This document shows, piece by piece, positions 26,573-35,984 of a stretch of DNA of 64,000 nt. A program made the position numbers and the translations under genes. Position 1 is the first letter of the stretch, and each line of letters starts with the position of its first letter. The notes beneath the pieces were generated by a model, which was not told where the DNA came from, did no database searches, and saw nothing but the letters and a program-made list of their open reading frames with translations. The DNA lies in contig NC_019695.1 in assembly GCF_000317125.1 (NCBI RefSeq), forward strand, positions 1,848,336 through 1,912,335, written 5' to 3'. The DNA comes from Chroococcidiopsis thermalis PCC 7203. Its GTDB lineage: Bacteria > Cyanobacteriota > Cyanobacteriia > Cyanobacteriales > Chroococcidiopsidaceae.

Positions 26573-26830
26573 CCAAGCATGGGATCATAGAGAATTGTTA
26601 GAAGCAGAAAACTATGCCTTGTTGCTAGATATATTGTTGAATTCTCTGCCTCAGCCATGCCAGCTGAACCGCAGACGCACTATCCGCTGTGTTTAACAGG
26701 TAAACGTGCCTGTCCGCCAGAGGACTGCGGTGGAGTTTGGGGTTATGCAGAATTTTTAGAGGCAATTCAAGATCCACCAGAAGCCTTTTACCTAGACCAA
26801 GTAAATCAACAGTTAAAGCGGATTCGGTGA
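26573..26830 (+). pseudogene. Remnant of a plasmid pRiA4b ORF-3-like protein
   Basis: The frame from the ATG at 26657 gives 57 residues, including THYPLCLTGKRACPPEDCGG followed by VWGYAEFLEAIQDP. These are the hallmark of pRiA4b ORF-3 family proteins with their Cys-rich motif. Just upstream, in another frame, AWDHRELLEAENYALLLDIL continues the homology, so a frameshift lies near 26655. The segment after QDP is deleted before PEAFYLDQVNQQL. Most of the gene is lost. Confidence 0.8.
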
Positions 26831-26870
26831 AACGGCTAAGTCAACAATTTTGACTTTTAACTTTTGACTT

Positions 26871-29540
26871 TTATTCTTCTTCGAGTACTTCGTTAACTGG
26901 GAAACGATCCATCAGTTGAATTGCCCGATAAGCATTGCGACGTAAAGATTCTGACAAAAATGGAACGTGAGGAATTTGAGAGAGTAAATCTAACGTTCGG
27001 CGCAGCAATCTGACGACATCACCTTCATCTAAACTCGTATTAGCACATAAGTCCGTCCATTCTACGCCTAGCGACCACTGCTCGATTAAAGCTACTAAAT
27101 CGTATTCCAACCAAATTGGAATTGTGACGTTATAGCGCCGCTGTAATTGAAATAACTGTCGCCGAATCGGACGGATACTCGCCAAGGCAATATCGACTTC
27201 TTCTGATAAGAGATAGCGTACCCAACTATCGGGGCGGGGTGTTTCCGTGACTAGCGCCGCGATCGCCGCAGCAAGGTGATGGGGAGCGAGATTGTCTAAT
27301 TCGCCACTGGCAAGGGCTAAACCCAACCACAGTTCGTTATCTCCTCTGACAGCAGCAGCAACTTTGCCTAAGTTGGTTGGCGTAAGATCGTCCAAAGCCC
27401 CAAATCGCTGCAAAATTTCCATTAAGTGCAGAAATTCTTCCCAGTGACGGTGCGCGTAACGTTCTAACTCTGCCTGTCTTTCCTCGATTTCCGTTTGCAG
27501 TTGAGCAATTCTAGTCTTGCGTTTGAGAATACTGGCGGGATTGCCTAGATGATGCAAAGGATGGGCTGTTAGTTGCTCTTGTACGGCAATAACTCGGTGT
27601 TGTTGTTCTAGAACCTCCGGTGCAGCGTGCCACGGAGGTAGGTCGGGAATTTGTGCCGCAATTGTTGCTGTTTCTTCATTCCCTTTACGCGCTTGCCCTG
27701 GTTTGAGGGGCATTTCTACAGGAGGCATCAGATGTTCGGGAATATCTAATCGAGCAAATTCGGCAAATAAATCTGCTATATCGCTACTAGCTGCTACGTA
27801 CCAGCGATTATCTCGACCCAAACAAATAAAATAAGGTGCTTGTCCCGAACCAGGAATTTTCGCTACCAACACCGCTGGGATGGGCGTTGATGTTTGGACA
27901 TGCTTGCCGCGCAAACTCAATAACGTACCCGACATGGCAAAATTAATCGTCAGGCTCAATTGCTCTATTCGTGCCTCTAATGCCTGTTCTTCCAGTACCT
28001 TCAAGAGTTGGCGTTCGACTTTGAGCCGTTGTCGCAATTTCTCATAATGATTTAACCGATCCTCATCGACCGACTGCATTTGAGTTTGCAAGTCGGCAAG
28101 TCGATCTTCCATCTCGGCGATCGCATCGTATTGGGGTTTCAAATACAATGTGGCGAGATACTGCCCAAAACTACGCTCGATCAGCTCTTTCGCTTCTGCT
28201 AAATTATGAATTTGCAGTAGATTTAACACCATGCCGTAGCTGGGAGCAAACTGACTCATTAGCGGGTCTGGTTTAGCAGTGGCTAGATATACAGCTTCTT
28301 TCGCGCCTTCAAATGGCGTTTGCAAAGTGACGACGTGACCGAGCTTATCCATACCTCGCCGTCCGGCGCGTCCTGCCATTTGCAAGAATTCGGAAGGATT
28401 GAGCAGGCGGTGTCCGCGATCTGTACGTTTGGATAAGGTAGAAATTACTGTCGTCCGCGCTGGCATATTAATTCCTGCCGCTAGGGTTTCAGTCGCGAAG
28501 ACAACTTTAATTAAACCCTGCTGAAACAATTCTTCTACTAACCCCTTCCAGGCTGGTAATATACCCGCGTGGTGAGCGGCAATACCGCGATAGAGAGGTT
28601 CTACTTGTCCGACACGTCCTGCATCTGGGTTGCGGCGCAAAAATTCATCAATTTGGATTTTGAGTTGAGCCGCTTCTTCTAAATTAACTAGCGTTACGCC
28701 TGCTAGTTCCTCGACGGCTTTATCGCAACCGCGACGGCTGAAAATAAAGTAAATGGCTGGTAGCATATCTCTAGAGTAGAGATGCCCCACGGTGTCAATT
28801 AACTTAGGAGTTTCCGGTCTGGGTCCTTGCTTTCTGTCGCTACTACCCTTTTTCGGTCGCAGTCGCGGATTGATTTTTCCAGTCTTGGGATCGAGTAAAG
28901 GAAATATTCCTTTAGGATTGCCAAAATAAAATTCGAGCGGAACGGGACGAAATTCAGAATAGATTAGCTCTGTGGGTCCATGAACGCGACAAATCCAATC
29001 TGTCAGTTGGTCGCTATTGGCGATCGTGGCTGAAAGTGCCACCAGTTGAATATCTGGCGGACAATAAATGATAGATTCTTCCCATACTGTCCCCCGCTGG
29101 CGATCGTTCATGTAATGGCATTCATCCAAAACCACCGCTTCTACACCTTCAAGGGATGTTCCCACTTCACCAATGGGAGTACCGTAGAGCATATTACGAA
29201 AAATTTCCGTAGTCATCACCAAGATTGGTGCATCACGGTTGATCGAAACATCGCCTGTTAACAATCCGACCAAATCTGCCCCAAAGCGATCGCGAAAGTC
29301 GCGTAATTTTTGATTCGATAGCGCTTTGAGCGGCGTAGTGTAAAAAACTCTCTTGCTTCTAGAGAGGGCGCGATAGATCGCGTATTCCCCAATTAAAGTT
29401 TTGCCAGAACCCGTAGGCGCACATACAACTACGGAGCGATTGGCATTCAGTGCCGCGATCGCCTGTCGTTGAAACTCATCCAGCTCAAACGGAAAGATAC
29501 TCTCTAGATTTAGGTCAGCTTGCAGTTGGGGAATTTTCAC
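26871..29540 (-). CDS. Ski2-like DExH-box RNA helicase with DSHCT domain
   Basis: The 889-residue protein is an ATP-dependent RNA helicase of the Ski2/Mtr4 type. It shows Walker A CAPTGSGKT (about residues 39-47), motif II DECHYM, motif III ALSAT, motif VI QMAGRAGRRGMDK, and a C-terminal DSHCT-like helical domain ending near VLEEE. Bacterial members are called HelY-like; in eukaryotes these helicases feed RNA to the exosome. The partner in cyanobacteria is unknown. The length is typical. Confidence 0.9.
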   Translation of the reverse strand: MKIPQLQADLNLESIFPFELDEFQRQAIAALNANRSVVVCAPTGSGKTLIGEYAIYRALSRSKRVFYTTPLKALSNQKLRDFRDRFGADLVGLLTGDVSINRDAPILVMTTEIFRNMLYGTPIGEVGTSLEGVEAVVLDECHYMNDRQRGTVWEESIIYCPPDIQLVALSATIANSDQLTDWICRVHGPTELIYSEFRPVPLEFYFGNPKGIFPLLDPKTGKINPRLRPKKGSSDRKQGPRPETPKLIDTVGHLYSRDMLPAIYFIFSRRGCDKAVEELAGVTLVNLEEAAQLKIQIDEFLRRNPDAGRVGQVEPLYRGIAAHHAGILPAWKGLVEELFQQGLIKVVFATETLAAGINMPARTTVISTLSKRTDRGHRLLNPSEFLQMAGRAGRRGMDKLGHVVTLQTPFEGAKEAVYLATAKPDPLMSQFAPSYGMVLNLLQIHNLAEAKELIERSFGQYLATLYLKPQYDAIAEMEDRLADLQTQMQSVDEDRLNHYEKLRQRLKVERQLLKVLEEQALEARIEQLSLTINFAMSGTLLSLRGKHVQTSTPIPAVLVAKIPGSGQAPYFICLGRDNRWYVAASSDIADLFAEFARLDIPEHLMPPVEMPLKPGQARKGNEETATIAAQIPDLPPWHAAPEVLEQQHRVIAVQEQLTAHPLHHLGNPASILKRKTRIAQLQTEIEERQAELERYAHRHWEEFLHLMEILQRFGALDDLTPTNLGKVAAAVRGDNELWLGLALASGELDNLAPHHLAAAIAALVTETPRPDSWVRYLLSEEVDIALASIRPIRRQLFQLQRRYNVTIPIWLEYDLVALIEQWSLGVEWTDLCANTSLDEGDVVRLLRRTLDLLSQIPHVPFLSESLRRNAYRAIQLMDRFPVNEVLEEE

Positions 29541-29685
29541 TCAATAATTTATGCAACACCCTTTATTAATAGAGTAACCAATCTTGGAAATTTAGGGAGC
29601 AGGGGAAAAGAGAGCTGAGGGAGATCGGGGGGACAAGGGGGACAAGGGAGAAATTAGTCATGCACCACGTACCACGCACCACTCT

Positions 29686-30531
29686 CTACTGATTCCCTAG
29701 TTCTCGCGAGCGCCTTGTTGCGGCAACTACGGCTTCAATTAGGGCAGAACGAAAGCCTGCTTTTTCTAAGGCTGATACTCCAGCAATTGTCGTTCCGCCG
29801 GGGCTGGTGACGCGGTCTTTTAATTCGGCTGGGTGAATGCTTGTTTCTTGTAACAGCTGCAACGTGCCTTTGACGGTTTGCTGGGCGAGTTGGTTAGCAA
29901 TATTTCGGGGTAAGCCTGCGGCTACGCCACCATCGGCTAATGCTTCTACTAAGATGGCTACATAAGCCGGACCCGAACCAGAAAGTCCCGTAACGGCATC
30001 CATTAGCGACTCTGAAACTTCTACGACTTCTCCTACTGCTGAAAAGAGTTGTAGGGCAATTTGTTTGTGAACGTCGCTGGCGCGATCTCCTAGAGCGGTC
30101 GCCGTCATACCTGCGCCAACTGTAGCAGGGGTATTGGGCATTGCCCGAATAACTGGTAAATGAGGAAAAGCCTTCTCTAGCTGCTGTAAGGTTACGCCTG
30201 CCATGATGGAAATTATCAACGGCAATTGTGTTGTAGTAGGGGCGCCCAGCTGTGCGCCCCTACTGGATACATCTGCCAAGTCTTGGCTAATTGCTGCAAA
30301 TACCTGCGGTTTTACTGCCAATACAACTGTATCTGCCGATAAGACTTTGGCATTTTCTGTTGTTACTTGAATGCCATATTGTTGCTGCAAAAAATTGCGA
30401 CGTGACGGCTGCGGATCGCTGGCTATGACTTCTAAAGGTTGATAAATTCGCCCACTAATAAGGCGGGATAAAATGGCTTCTCCCATTACCCCGCCACCAA
30501 TAATACCTAACTTAATTGACGATTTTTCCAT
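29686..30531 (-). CDS. proC: Pyrroline-5-carboxylate reductase
   Basis: ProC reduces 1-pyrroline-5-carboxylate to proline with NAD(P)H. The Rossmann motif KLGIIGGGVMGEAIL is at the N-terminus. The family signature runs from LKDRVTSPGGTTIAGVSALE near the C-terminus, and VIRAMPNTPATVGAGMTA lies in the middle. I prefer the ATG at 30531 (MEKSSIK); twelve more codons upstream (to 30567) are also open. Residues about 90-98 come from an in-frame copy of a dispersed palindrome (30236-30263). It lies next to sepF, with pipY and pipX further upstream, a cyanobacterial gene order. Confidence 0.93.
   Translation of the reverse strand: MEKSSIKLGIIGGGVMGEAILSRLISGRIYQPLEVIASDPQPSRRNFLQQQYGIQVTTENAKVLSADTVVLAVKPQVFAAISQDLADVSSRGAQLGAPTTTQLPLIISIMAGVTLQQLEKAFPHLPVIRAMPNTPATVGAGMTATALGDRASDVHKQIALQLFSAVGEVVEVSESLMDAVTGLSGSGPAYVAILVEALADGGVAAGLPRNIANQLAQQTVKGTLQLLQETSIHPAELKDRVTSPGGTTIAGVSALEKAGFRSALIEAVVAATRRSRELGNQ
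30236..30263. repeat. GGGCGCACAGCTGTGCGCCC-type palindrome inside proC
   Basis: This copy has one change (GCGCCCAGC) and is translated in frame as part of the loop before LIISIMAGVT. Intergenic copies lie at 44431-44458 and 61232-61259, with a variant at 43671-43699. Confidence 0.85.
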
Positions 30532-30665
30532 AGCGATCGGCTCATAGCTATCAGTCTGTTTTGTCATGTGTCATTTGTCGTTTGTCATTTGTATTTATTG
30601 ATGTTTGTAACCAATGACTCATGACTGATGACGTATTGACCGTCTAGGAGCTGAAGAACCGTATT

Positions 30666-31229
30666 TTAACCAGATTGAGCTATTCTAGTCGATTCAGCCG
30701 TCCATGCGGGTGCGGGTGCGCTCATGCGCTGGGGACGTGTAGGTACGGCTTGTGGGAGGTCGTGACCTAGAGTTCCTGGAGTTGTGACTTGAACGCATAG
30801 CGGTGTAAACAGGAAGATGCTTTCACCCACTCGCTCTTGGTGTCCGTCCATCGCGTAAGTTCCGCCAGCCACAAAATCCACAGCGCGCTGTGCTTGGTCT
30901 GGTTCCATCATTGTTAAATTTAACACCACCATCTTGCGATCGCGCAGAGCTTGAATGGCTTGTGGCATTTCCTCAAAGGAACGCGGCTCCATCAGAACTA
31001 CTTCGTAATTACCGTTCAATGCTCCATGCATATCAATTACATTCCCTTTACCACCTGCGTTAACTTGATTCCAACGACGCTGCTGGCGCGTTTCTTTTTC
31101 TGGTACAGGGGTAGGTTCGGGTGAGTATGCCTCATCCCCTGATTCTTCAATATCATCGAATTCGTCTTCGTATTCGTACTCTTCGTTAGTACCAACGAGC
31201 CAATGCTTCAGCTTAGAAAACGTACTCAC
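30666..31229 (-). CDS. sepF: Cell division protein SepF (Cdv2)
   Basis: SepF binds membranes and FtsZ and anchors the division ring. The conserved core (about residues 80-165) includes [40 protein letters not shown] and [21 protein letters not shown]. An acidic linker ([18 protein letters not shown]) precedes it and a Pro-rich tail follows. I chose the GTG at 31229 ([13 protein letters not shown]), which has GGGAG seven bases ahead; the frame is open to 31286 but that part has no family similarity. It lies between pipY and proC. Confidence 0.92.
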   Translation of the reverse strand: MSTFSKLKHWLVGTNEEYEYEDEFDDIEESGDEAYSPEPTPVPEKETRQQRRWNQVNAGGKGNVIDMHGALNGNYEVVLMEPRSFEEMPQAIQALRDRKMVVLNLTMMEPDQAQRAVDFVAGGTYAMDGHQERVGESIFLFTPLCVQVTTPGTLGHDLPQAVPTRPQRMSAPAPAWTAESTRIAQSG

Positions 31230-31597
31230 TTCACTCTCCCTTGCGTTACACGCTACAAATCTACTGGGAAAAACCGTTTCGAGCAACTACCAAATAAGCA
31301 ATGATTTAGGAAGTTGGCGTTCATGTTATCCGCCTTTTTGAGGTTTCACTGCGAATCTTAGCAATTCTTGAAATTTGATAAATCGCCTTTTTTGTAGTCA
31401 AATTTACAAGTTTCGGCTATTTCTCAGCTTGAATTTTGACTTCACAGTATACAGTTGTCAAGTCTATTTTTCGGAAATTTTTAATATTCACTTTGGTTTT
31501 TCTTCCAAAAGTTATTTGACATGCGAAATAATAAATTAGAAACTGAGGACTAAGAATTATCTGAGAAGTCAACCGATCTCTGGTCACTGGTCACTGG
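31230..31597. other. sepF-pipY spacer
   Basis: The AT-rich stretch contains the sepF leader and, near pipY (31578-31616), a tandem array of CACTGGT repeats that runs into the pipY stop region. No gene or RNA structure is evident. Confidence 0.5.
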
Positions 31598-32293
31598 TCA
31601 CTGGTCACTGGTCACTGCTCCCTGATAAACGCGATCGCCAAAAATTATCCGTCCTAAACGTACCATCGTTGCTCCAGCTTGGACGGCTAATTGGTAATCG
31701 TCAGACATTCCCATTGATAGCTGGTGCATTTGAAGATTAGACCAGTGTTGCTGCCGGATTTTGTCAGCCAAATCGCGAGTTTGCTCGAAGAAATTGAGAA
31801 TTTCGGCATCATTCAAATCTAAGGGTGGAATTGCCATCAAGCCTTCGATTTGCAGGTTGTGGCAGCGATTTAGTTCTGGTAAGCTGGCTAACAAGTCGGG
31901 AATAGTCCAACCGGACTTATTCGGATCGCTGAGAATTTTGACCTGCAAACACACTTGAGGACGGCAACATAACTCTTGTGCCAGTCGGTCTAGACGTTGA
32001 GCCAACTTTAAGCTATCGAGAGAATGAATCCATTGAAAAAGTTCTATAGCTCTTTTGGCTTTATTGCTTTGCAAACTACCAATCAAGTGCCAAGTGATAT
32101 CTGGTAAATCTTGTAACTGTTGCTGTTTGCTAGCGGCTTCTTGAATGCGACTTTCGCCAAAATCCCGAATTCCGGCTTGATATGCTACCCGCATCGCCTC
32201 TACGGATACCTGCTTGGTGACGGCGATTAGCCGGACGGTAGCTGGTAGTTGTTGACGGATAAGCGCAATACGTTCGGCAATCTGATTAGTCAT
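31598..32293 (-). CDS. pipY: YggS/PipY-type PLP-binding protein
   Basis: This 231-residue protein is of the alanine-racemase-barrel type that controls vitamin B6 and amino-acid balance. The PLP Lys lies in RLIAVTKQVSVEAM (about residues 21-34). The motifs DFGESRIQEA, WHLIGSLQSNKAKRAIE and LSMGMSDDYQLAVQAGATMVRLG are family marks. Its ATG overlaps the pipX stop, so the two are co-translated; PipX and PipY are functionally linked in cyanobacteria. The C-terminus runs into CACTGGT repeats. Confidence 0.94.
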   Translation of the reverse strand: MTNQIAERIALIRQQLPATVRLIAVTKQVSVEAMRVAYQAGIRDFGESRIQEAASKQQQLQDLPDITWHLIGSLQSNKAKRAIELFQWIHSLDSLKLAQRLDRLAQELCCRPQVCLQVKILSDPNKSGWTIPDLLASLPELNRCHNLQIEGLMAIPPLDLNDAEILNFFEQTRDLADKIRQQHWSNLQMHQLSMGMSDDYQLAVQAGATMVRLGRIIFGDRVYQGAVTSDQ

Positions 32294-32562
32294 TGGAAGG
32301 TGGCTTGCAAAGTCTTCTGTAATCGATCGTACTCCTGGTATTGACCGTTACGACGTAAGAACCGCAGTCGAGTCTCCAATAGTAAGCGAGCTTCAGAACG
32401 ACTCACTGGCTCGAATTTCATCCCTGAAGCTTCAATCGTCACTAAAAAAAACAAGCGCTGGGCGTAGAGGGTGGTGAAAAGTTCTTGATGTTCTTCCAAA
32501 AGGCAGATGCGGAATAACAACCCAAATGTAGGATGATTCAAATAATTTTCTGTATTCATCAA
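32290..32562 (-). CDS. pipX: NtcA co-activator PipX
   Basis: The 90-residue protein matches PipX, the small cyanobacterial factor that binds either PII or the nitrogen regulator NtcA. The N-terminal Tudor-like part includes YLNHPTFGLLFRICLLEEHQ and LFTTLYAQRLFFLV, and the C-terminal helices include SRSEARLLLETRLRFLRRNG. The stop overlaps the pipY start by four bases (ATGA). It is part of pipX-pipY with sepF and proC downstream. Confidence 0.95.
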   Translation of the reverse strand: MMNTENYLNHPTFGLLFRICLLEEHQELFTTLYAQRLFFLVTIEASGMKFEPVSRSEARLLLETRLRFLRRNGQYQEYDRLQKTLQATFQ

Positions 32563-32740
32563 CAGCGATCGCAGCTTAAAACATGTATTTTATGGCAGTG
32601 AGGTATATCGATTGTCTAAATTTGTAATTTGTATTTCATTATTCACAATTTGTTTTAAGTTTATTGAGATAATTTCTAAATTCTTCTGTCTTTATGTAGA
32701 ACTATAAAGTTGCTGACAGCGATCGCCTTGAGGATCGCTC

Positions 32741-33130
32741 CTAAGAACAGACGAGGATTGCCGTAGCGATCGCGTAATCTCCGTCATGGCTCAAACTCAA
32801 CTGCCACTGCAACTGTCCCCAAGAATCTACCATTGCTAACGCTCGTGCGTGTAGTTGCACGGTAGGAACGCCGCTCGGTTGACGGCAAATCTCAACGTCA
32901 GTGTAGCCTACGCCCAGCCAGCCAGTCCCCAAAGCTTTGACTACAGCTTCTTTCGCCGCCCATCTACCAGCTAGTTTATTCATCACATTACGACTAGGAG
33001 CATTTTGCTCGTAACGACAATCCAATAGCTCATTTGGCGTGTAGACGCGCTGCAAAAAGCGATCGCCAAATTGCCCTATTACCTTCTCAATTCGAGGAAT
33101 ATAAATAATATCCGTTCCTAACCGTAGCAT
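32741..33130 (-). CDS. acpS: Holo-acyl-carrier-protein synthase
   Basis: AcpS transfers phosphopantetheine from CoA to acyl carrier protein. The 129-residue protein has the metal-binding Asp in RLGTDIIYIPRIE (residues 3-15) and the central WAAKEAVVKALGTGW (about 58-72) with the catalytic Glu and Lys. LSLSHDGDYAIATAI closes the fold. It lies downstream of the pabB unit on the same strand. Confidence 0.94.
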   Translation of the reverse strand: MLRLGTDIIYIPRIEKVIGQFGDRFLQRVYTPNELLDCRYEQNAPSRNVMNKLAGRWAAKEAVVKALGTGWLGVGYTDVEICRQPSGVPTVQLHARALAMVDSWGQLQWQLSLSHDGDYAIATAILVCS

Positions 33131-33203
33131 CAGTTGTCAGTTGTCAGTGAAGAAAGGGAGTAGGGAGCAGGGGGAATTACTTGCGAATGCGCGACTTACG
33201 ACT

Positions 33204-34892
33204 TCATTCTTCTGTCCTTTTTAAGGCGATGATTTGGGCTTGAGCTTTGTGCAAGGACTCATACCATTCTCGCTCGGGGTCGCTGTCAGCAACGATCCCC
33301 GCTCCAACTTGTCCCCAAACTTGATTGCGGGAGTTGTGAATAGGGTGTGGGGTGTGGGGTGTGGGGTGTAGGGTGTGGGAAGTGTGGGAAGCGTCGGAGG
33401 ACACTCGAAGATTTTTTTCTCCCTCAGCTCTTTTCTCTCCCTCAGCCCCCTCAGCTCCCTCAGCTCCCTCAGCTCTCTTACTCTGCTCCCTACCATACAG
33501 CAGCGTCCGAATCAAAATATTTAAGTCTAAATTACCGCGCCAGTCTAAGTAACCGCAGGAACCGTAAAACAAGCTGCGGCGGACTGGCTCCAATTCTTCA
33601 ATAATTTCCATGCAACGGACTTTGGGACAGCCAGTAATTGTCCCCCCAGGAAACGCGGCGCGAATTAAATCGATCGCATTGTATTCTGGTTTAAGCGTGC
33701 CAGTAATATTACTCACAAGATGCATGACGTGACTGTATCGCTCGATCGCTAATAATTCATCGACGACGACAGAACCCCATTCGCAAACGCGCCCTAGATC
33801 GTTACGTTCCAAATCTACAAGCATGATATGTTCGGCAATTTCCTTTGTATTGCTTAACAACTCCTGAGCTAAATCGCAGTCTTGTGCAGGAGTGACTCCC
33901 CGCGATCGCGTACCTGCAATTGGTCTGGTTTGGACTTGACGATCGCGTAATTGTACTAATCTTTCTGGCGAACAGCTAATGACTGCTCCCCAAGGAGTCT
34001 GCCAATAACTAGCAAAGGGAGACGGATTAATTTGTTGCAGTGCTTGATAAATTTGCCAACTACTGGCGATCGTGCTGGTTTCAAATCGCAAAGAAAGATT
34101 TGCCTGAAAAATGTCTCCAGCTTGAATGTACTTTTTTGCTCGGCAGACAGCCGTTTCGTATTCTTCTTGGGTAGTGAGTAGTGAATGGGTAATTGGTAAT
34201 TGATAATTGGTAATTGGTTGTTGGTTGTTGGTTGTTGGTTTTGAATTTTGACTTTTAACTTTTAAATTTTCAAGTCGTTCTTGTAGCTCGTTTAGCTGCT
34301 GTGGTGCGGAGACAGCTAGCCACAATATTTGTTCTGAGTGGTCGAGAACGGCAAAACATTCAGGTTCGTACCAATAAGCTGTAGGAAATGGTAAGGGATC
34401 TGATTTTACATAGGGTAACTTTTCAATCTCCCAAGCCAGATCGTACCCCAACCAACCCAACCACCCTCCAGTGAAAGGGAGGGAGTCGGGAGTCGTAGGG
34501 GCGGGTTTAGGAAAAGATTCACGGCTTCCATCAATAGATTTTTGCTTCATACCCGCTCGTACAGGGGAGTCGGGGAATTTTGACTTTTGACTTTCGACTT
34601 TTGAATTTTGAATTGCTCCCTTACATTCCAATAGCTGCTGCAAGAATGGCAAAATCTCCCCGACGGGTGGTGTCCACAGTTGCGGCTGTCCGTCGATAAT
34701 GCGGGGTGTGCCAGCACAGATAGAGTAACGCGCCAGTTGAGAACGGTCTTGAGATATTGGAGCAGGACTCTCTAGTAGAGTTGCGATCGCGTCTGGATTA
34801 TCATCAGGGCGAAATAGGGCTGCAAATACTTCAGAACCGCTACGTTGTTCTAAAGGAAGCGATCGCCAATACCAAGGCTGCATGGGTTTCAT
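33204..34892 (-). CDS. pabB: Aminodeoxychorismate synthase component I (PabB-like) with repeat insertions
   Basis: The chorismate-binding core is intact: PFASYWQTPWGAVISCSPERL, TRPIAGTRSRGVTPAQD, VDLERNDLGRVCEWGSV, YSHVMHLVSNITG, AFPGGTITGCPKVRCMEII and GQVGAGIVADSDPEREW. This enzyme makes aminodeoxychorismate for folate, although the family also includes anthranilate synthase. Three in-frame blocks of spacer-type sequence interrupt it: residues about 93-137, 207-239 and 468-519. I chose the ATG at 34892, which follows GAGGTTTGAA; the ATG at 34904 is possible. The start adjoins the ecfT stop. Confidence 0.88.
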   Translation of the reverse strand: MKPMQPWYWRSLPLEQRSGSEVFAALFRPDDNPDAIATLLESPAPISQDRSQLARYSICAGTPRIIDGQPQLWTPPVGEILPFLQQLLECKGAIQNSKVESQKSKFPDSPVRAGMKQKSIDGSRESFPKPAPTTPDSLPFTGGWLGWLGYDLAWEIEKLPYVKSDPLPFPTAYWYEPECFAVLDHSEQILWLAVSAPQQLNELQERLENLKVKSQNSKPTTNNQQPITNYQLPITHSLLTTQEEYETAVCRAKKYIQAGDIFQANLSLRFETSTIASSWQIYQALQQINPSPFASYWQTPWGAVISCSPERLVQLRDRQVQTRPIAGTRSRGVTPAQDCDLAQELLSNTKEIAEHIMLVDLERNDLGRVCEWGSVVVDELLAIERYSHVMHLVSNITGTLKPEYNAIDLIRAAFPGGTITGCPKVRCMEIIEELEPVRRSLFYGSCGYLDWRGNLDLNILIRTLLYGREQSKRAEGAEGAEGAEGEKRAEGEKNLRVSSDASHTSHTLHPTPHTPHPIHNSRNQVWGQVGAGIVADSDPEREWYESLHKAQAQIIALKRTEE

Positions 34893-34893
34893 T

Positions 34894-35874
34894 TCAAACC
34901 TCATTACCCCAAGTTAGACGTATTCCCCAAAATGCAACCAAACACACCAAGGCAATCCAGTCTCTAGTAGTAAAACGCAGCTGATGCCATTGGACGCGAT
35001 GAGTATTCGGAGTGGTAAATCCTCTCACTGTCATCGCTTTAGCCATTTGCTCGGCTCTCAGAAGTAAGTTTTCTAACAATCGTTCTGCCACTACCATCCA
35101 CACCCGCAATGCTCCCTTGATGCCTAGCTTTTTCCAATTTATTGCCCGGGTTCGCACGGAACGAATCAGATTTTGCACTTCTTCCATCACCAGGGGAATA
35201 AATCGCAATGACAGCGTTAAAGTCAGCGCAATTTCAGTTACGGGCAATTTAAACCGTCGCAAAGGTAGCATCAAGCTTTCCAAACCTGCGGTAATTTCTT
35301 CTGGTGCGGTTGTGAGTAAATATAAATTCGTGCTGTAAATCAAAGTAAACAGGCTCGTACTCAAGCGTAATGCCAGCTCGACCGAGCGGCGCGTTACCGT
35401 AATTATCCAATATTGAAATAAAACGTATTGGTAGTTGGTAGTTGATTGACGATTGACAGTTGACGGTTGACGTTGTTCCCCTGGTTCCCCTTGTCCCCTC
35501 TGCTCCCGACTCCCTGCTCCCGCGTCAAACTCATTGCCTAAAACCAACATCTCACCCTGTTCGGCAGTTGGCAAGCGGGGTTGAGGATCTACGCCTAAAC
35601 CGTCAGGACTTACCGCGCCCAAAATTAAGACGAAAAATGACAACGTGAGCAGCCAACCCATTTGTTGTCGCCAAACTCGCCAGGGAATCCCTGCTGTTAA
35701 AGTAATCAAAATGAGTAAGATGACTAAACTTACTCGGTAGAGAGAGTTTGCCATAATTGGCGCTGCTAAAAAGCTGAGCAACCAAGCCAATTTCACCCTC
35801 GGATCGAGTCGATGCAGCCAAGCAATCGGTTGTTCTAGATATAACCCTATGGGTAGCGATCGCAGTAAGTCCAT
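34894..35874 (-). CDS. CbiQ/EcfT-family energy-coupling transmembrane protein
   Basis: The T-component of ECF transporters couples ATPases to substrate-binding proteins. This 326-residue protein starts with LHRLDPRVKLAWLLSFL and has the coupling-helix motifs with Ala-Arg-Gly-like cores (SVRTRAINWKKLG and KAMTVRGF) near residues 235 and 290. About five hydrophobic helices are visible. Residues about 115-148 (DAGAGSREQRGQGEPGEQRQ and on) are encoded by spacer repeats. The stop overlaps the pabB start region and der lies upstream. It may work with the ATPase encoded at 23214. Confidence 0.87.
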   Translation of the reverse strand: MDLLRSLPIGLYLEQPIAWLHRLDPRVKLAWLLSFLAAPIMANSLYRVSLVILLILITLTAGIPWRVWRQQMGWLLTLSFFVLILGAVSPDGLGVDPQPRLPTAEQGEMLVLGNEFDAGAGSREQRGQGEPGEQRQPSTVNRQSTTNYQYVLFQYWIITVTRRSVELALRLSTSLFTLIYSTNLYLLTTAPEEITAGLESLMLPLRRFKLPVTEIALTLTLSLRFIPLVMEEVQNLIRSVRTRAINWKKLGIKGALRVWMVVAERLLENLLLRAEQMAKAMTVRGFTTPNTHRVQWHQLRFTTRDWIALVCLVAFWGIRLTWGNEV

Positions 35875-35984
35875 TTCAACCAGGGAGCAGGTAGGGAGTA
35901 GGGGAGAAGAGGGCTGAGGGGGCTGAGGGGGCTGAGGGAGCTGAGGGGGAGAATTTAATTCCGAATTCCGAATTCCGAATTCTC

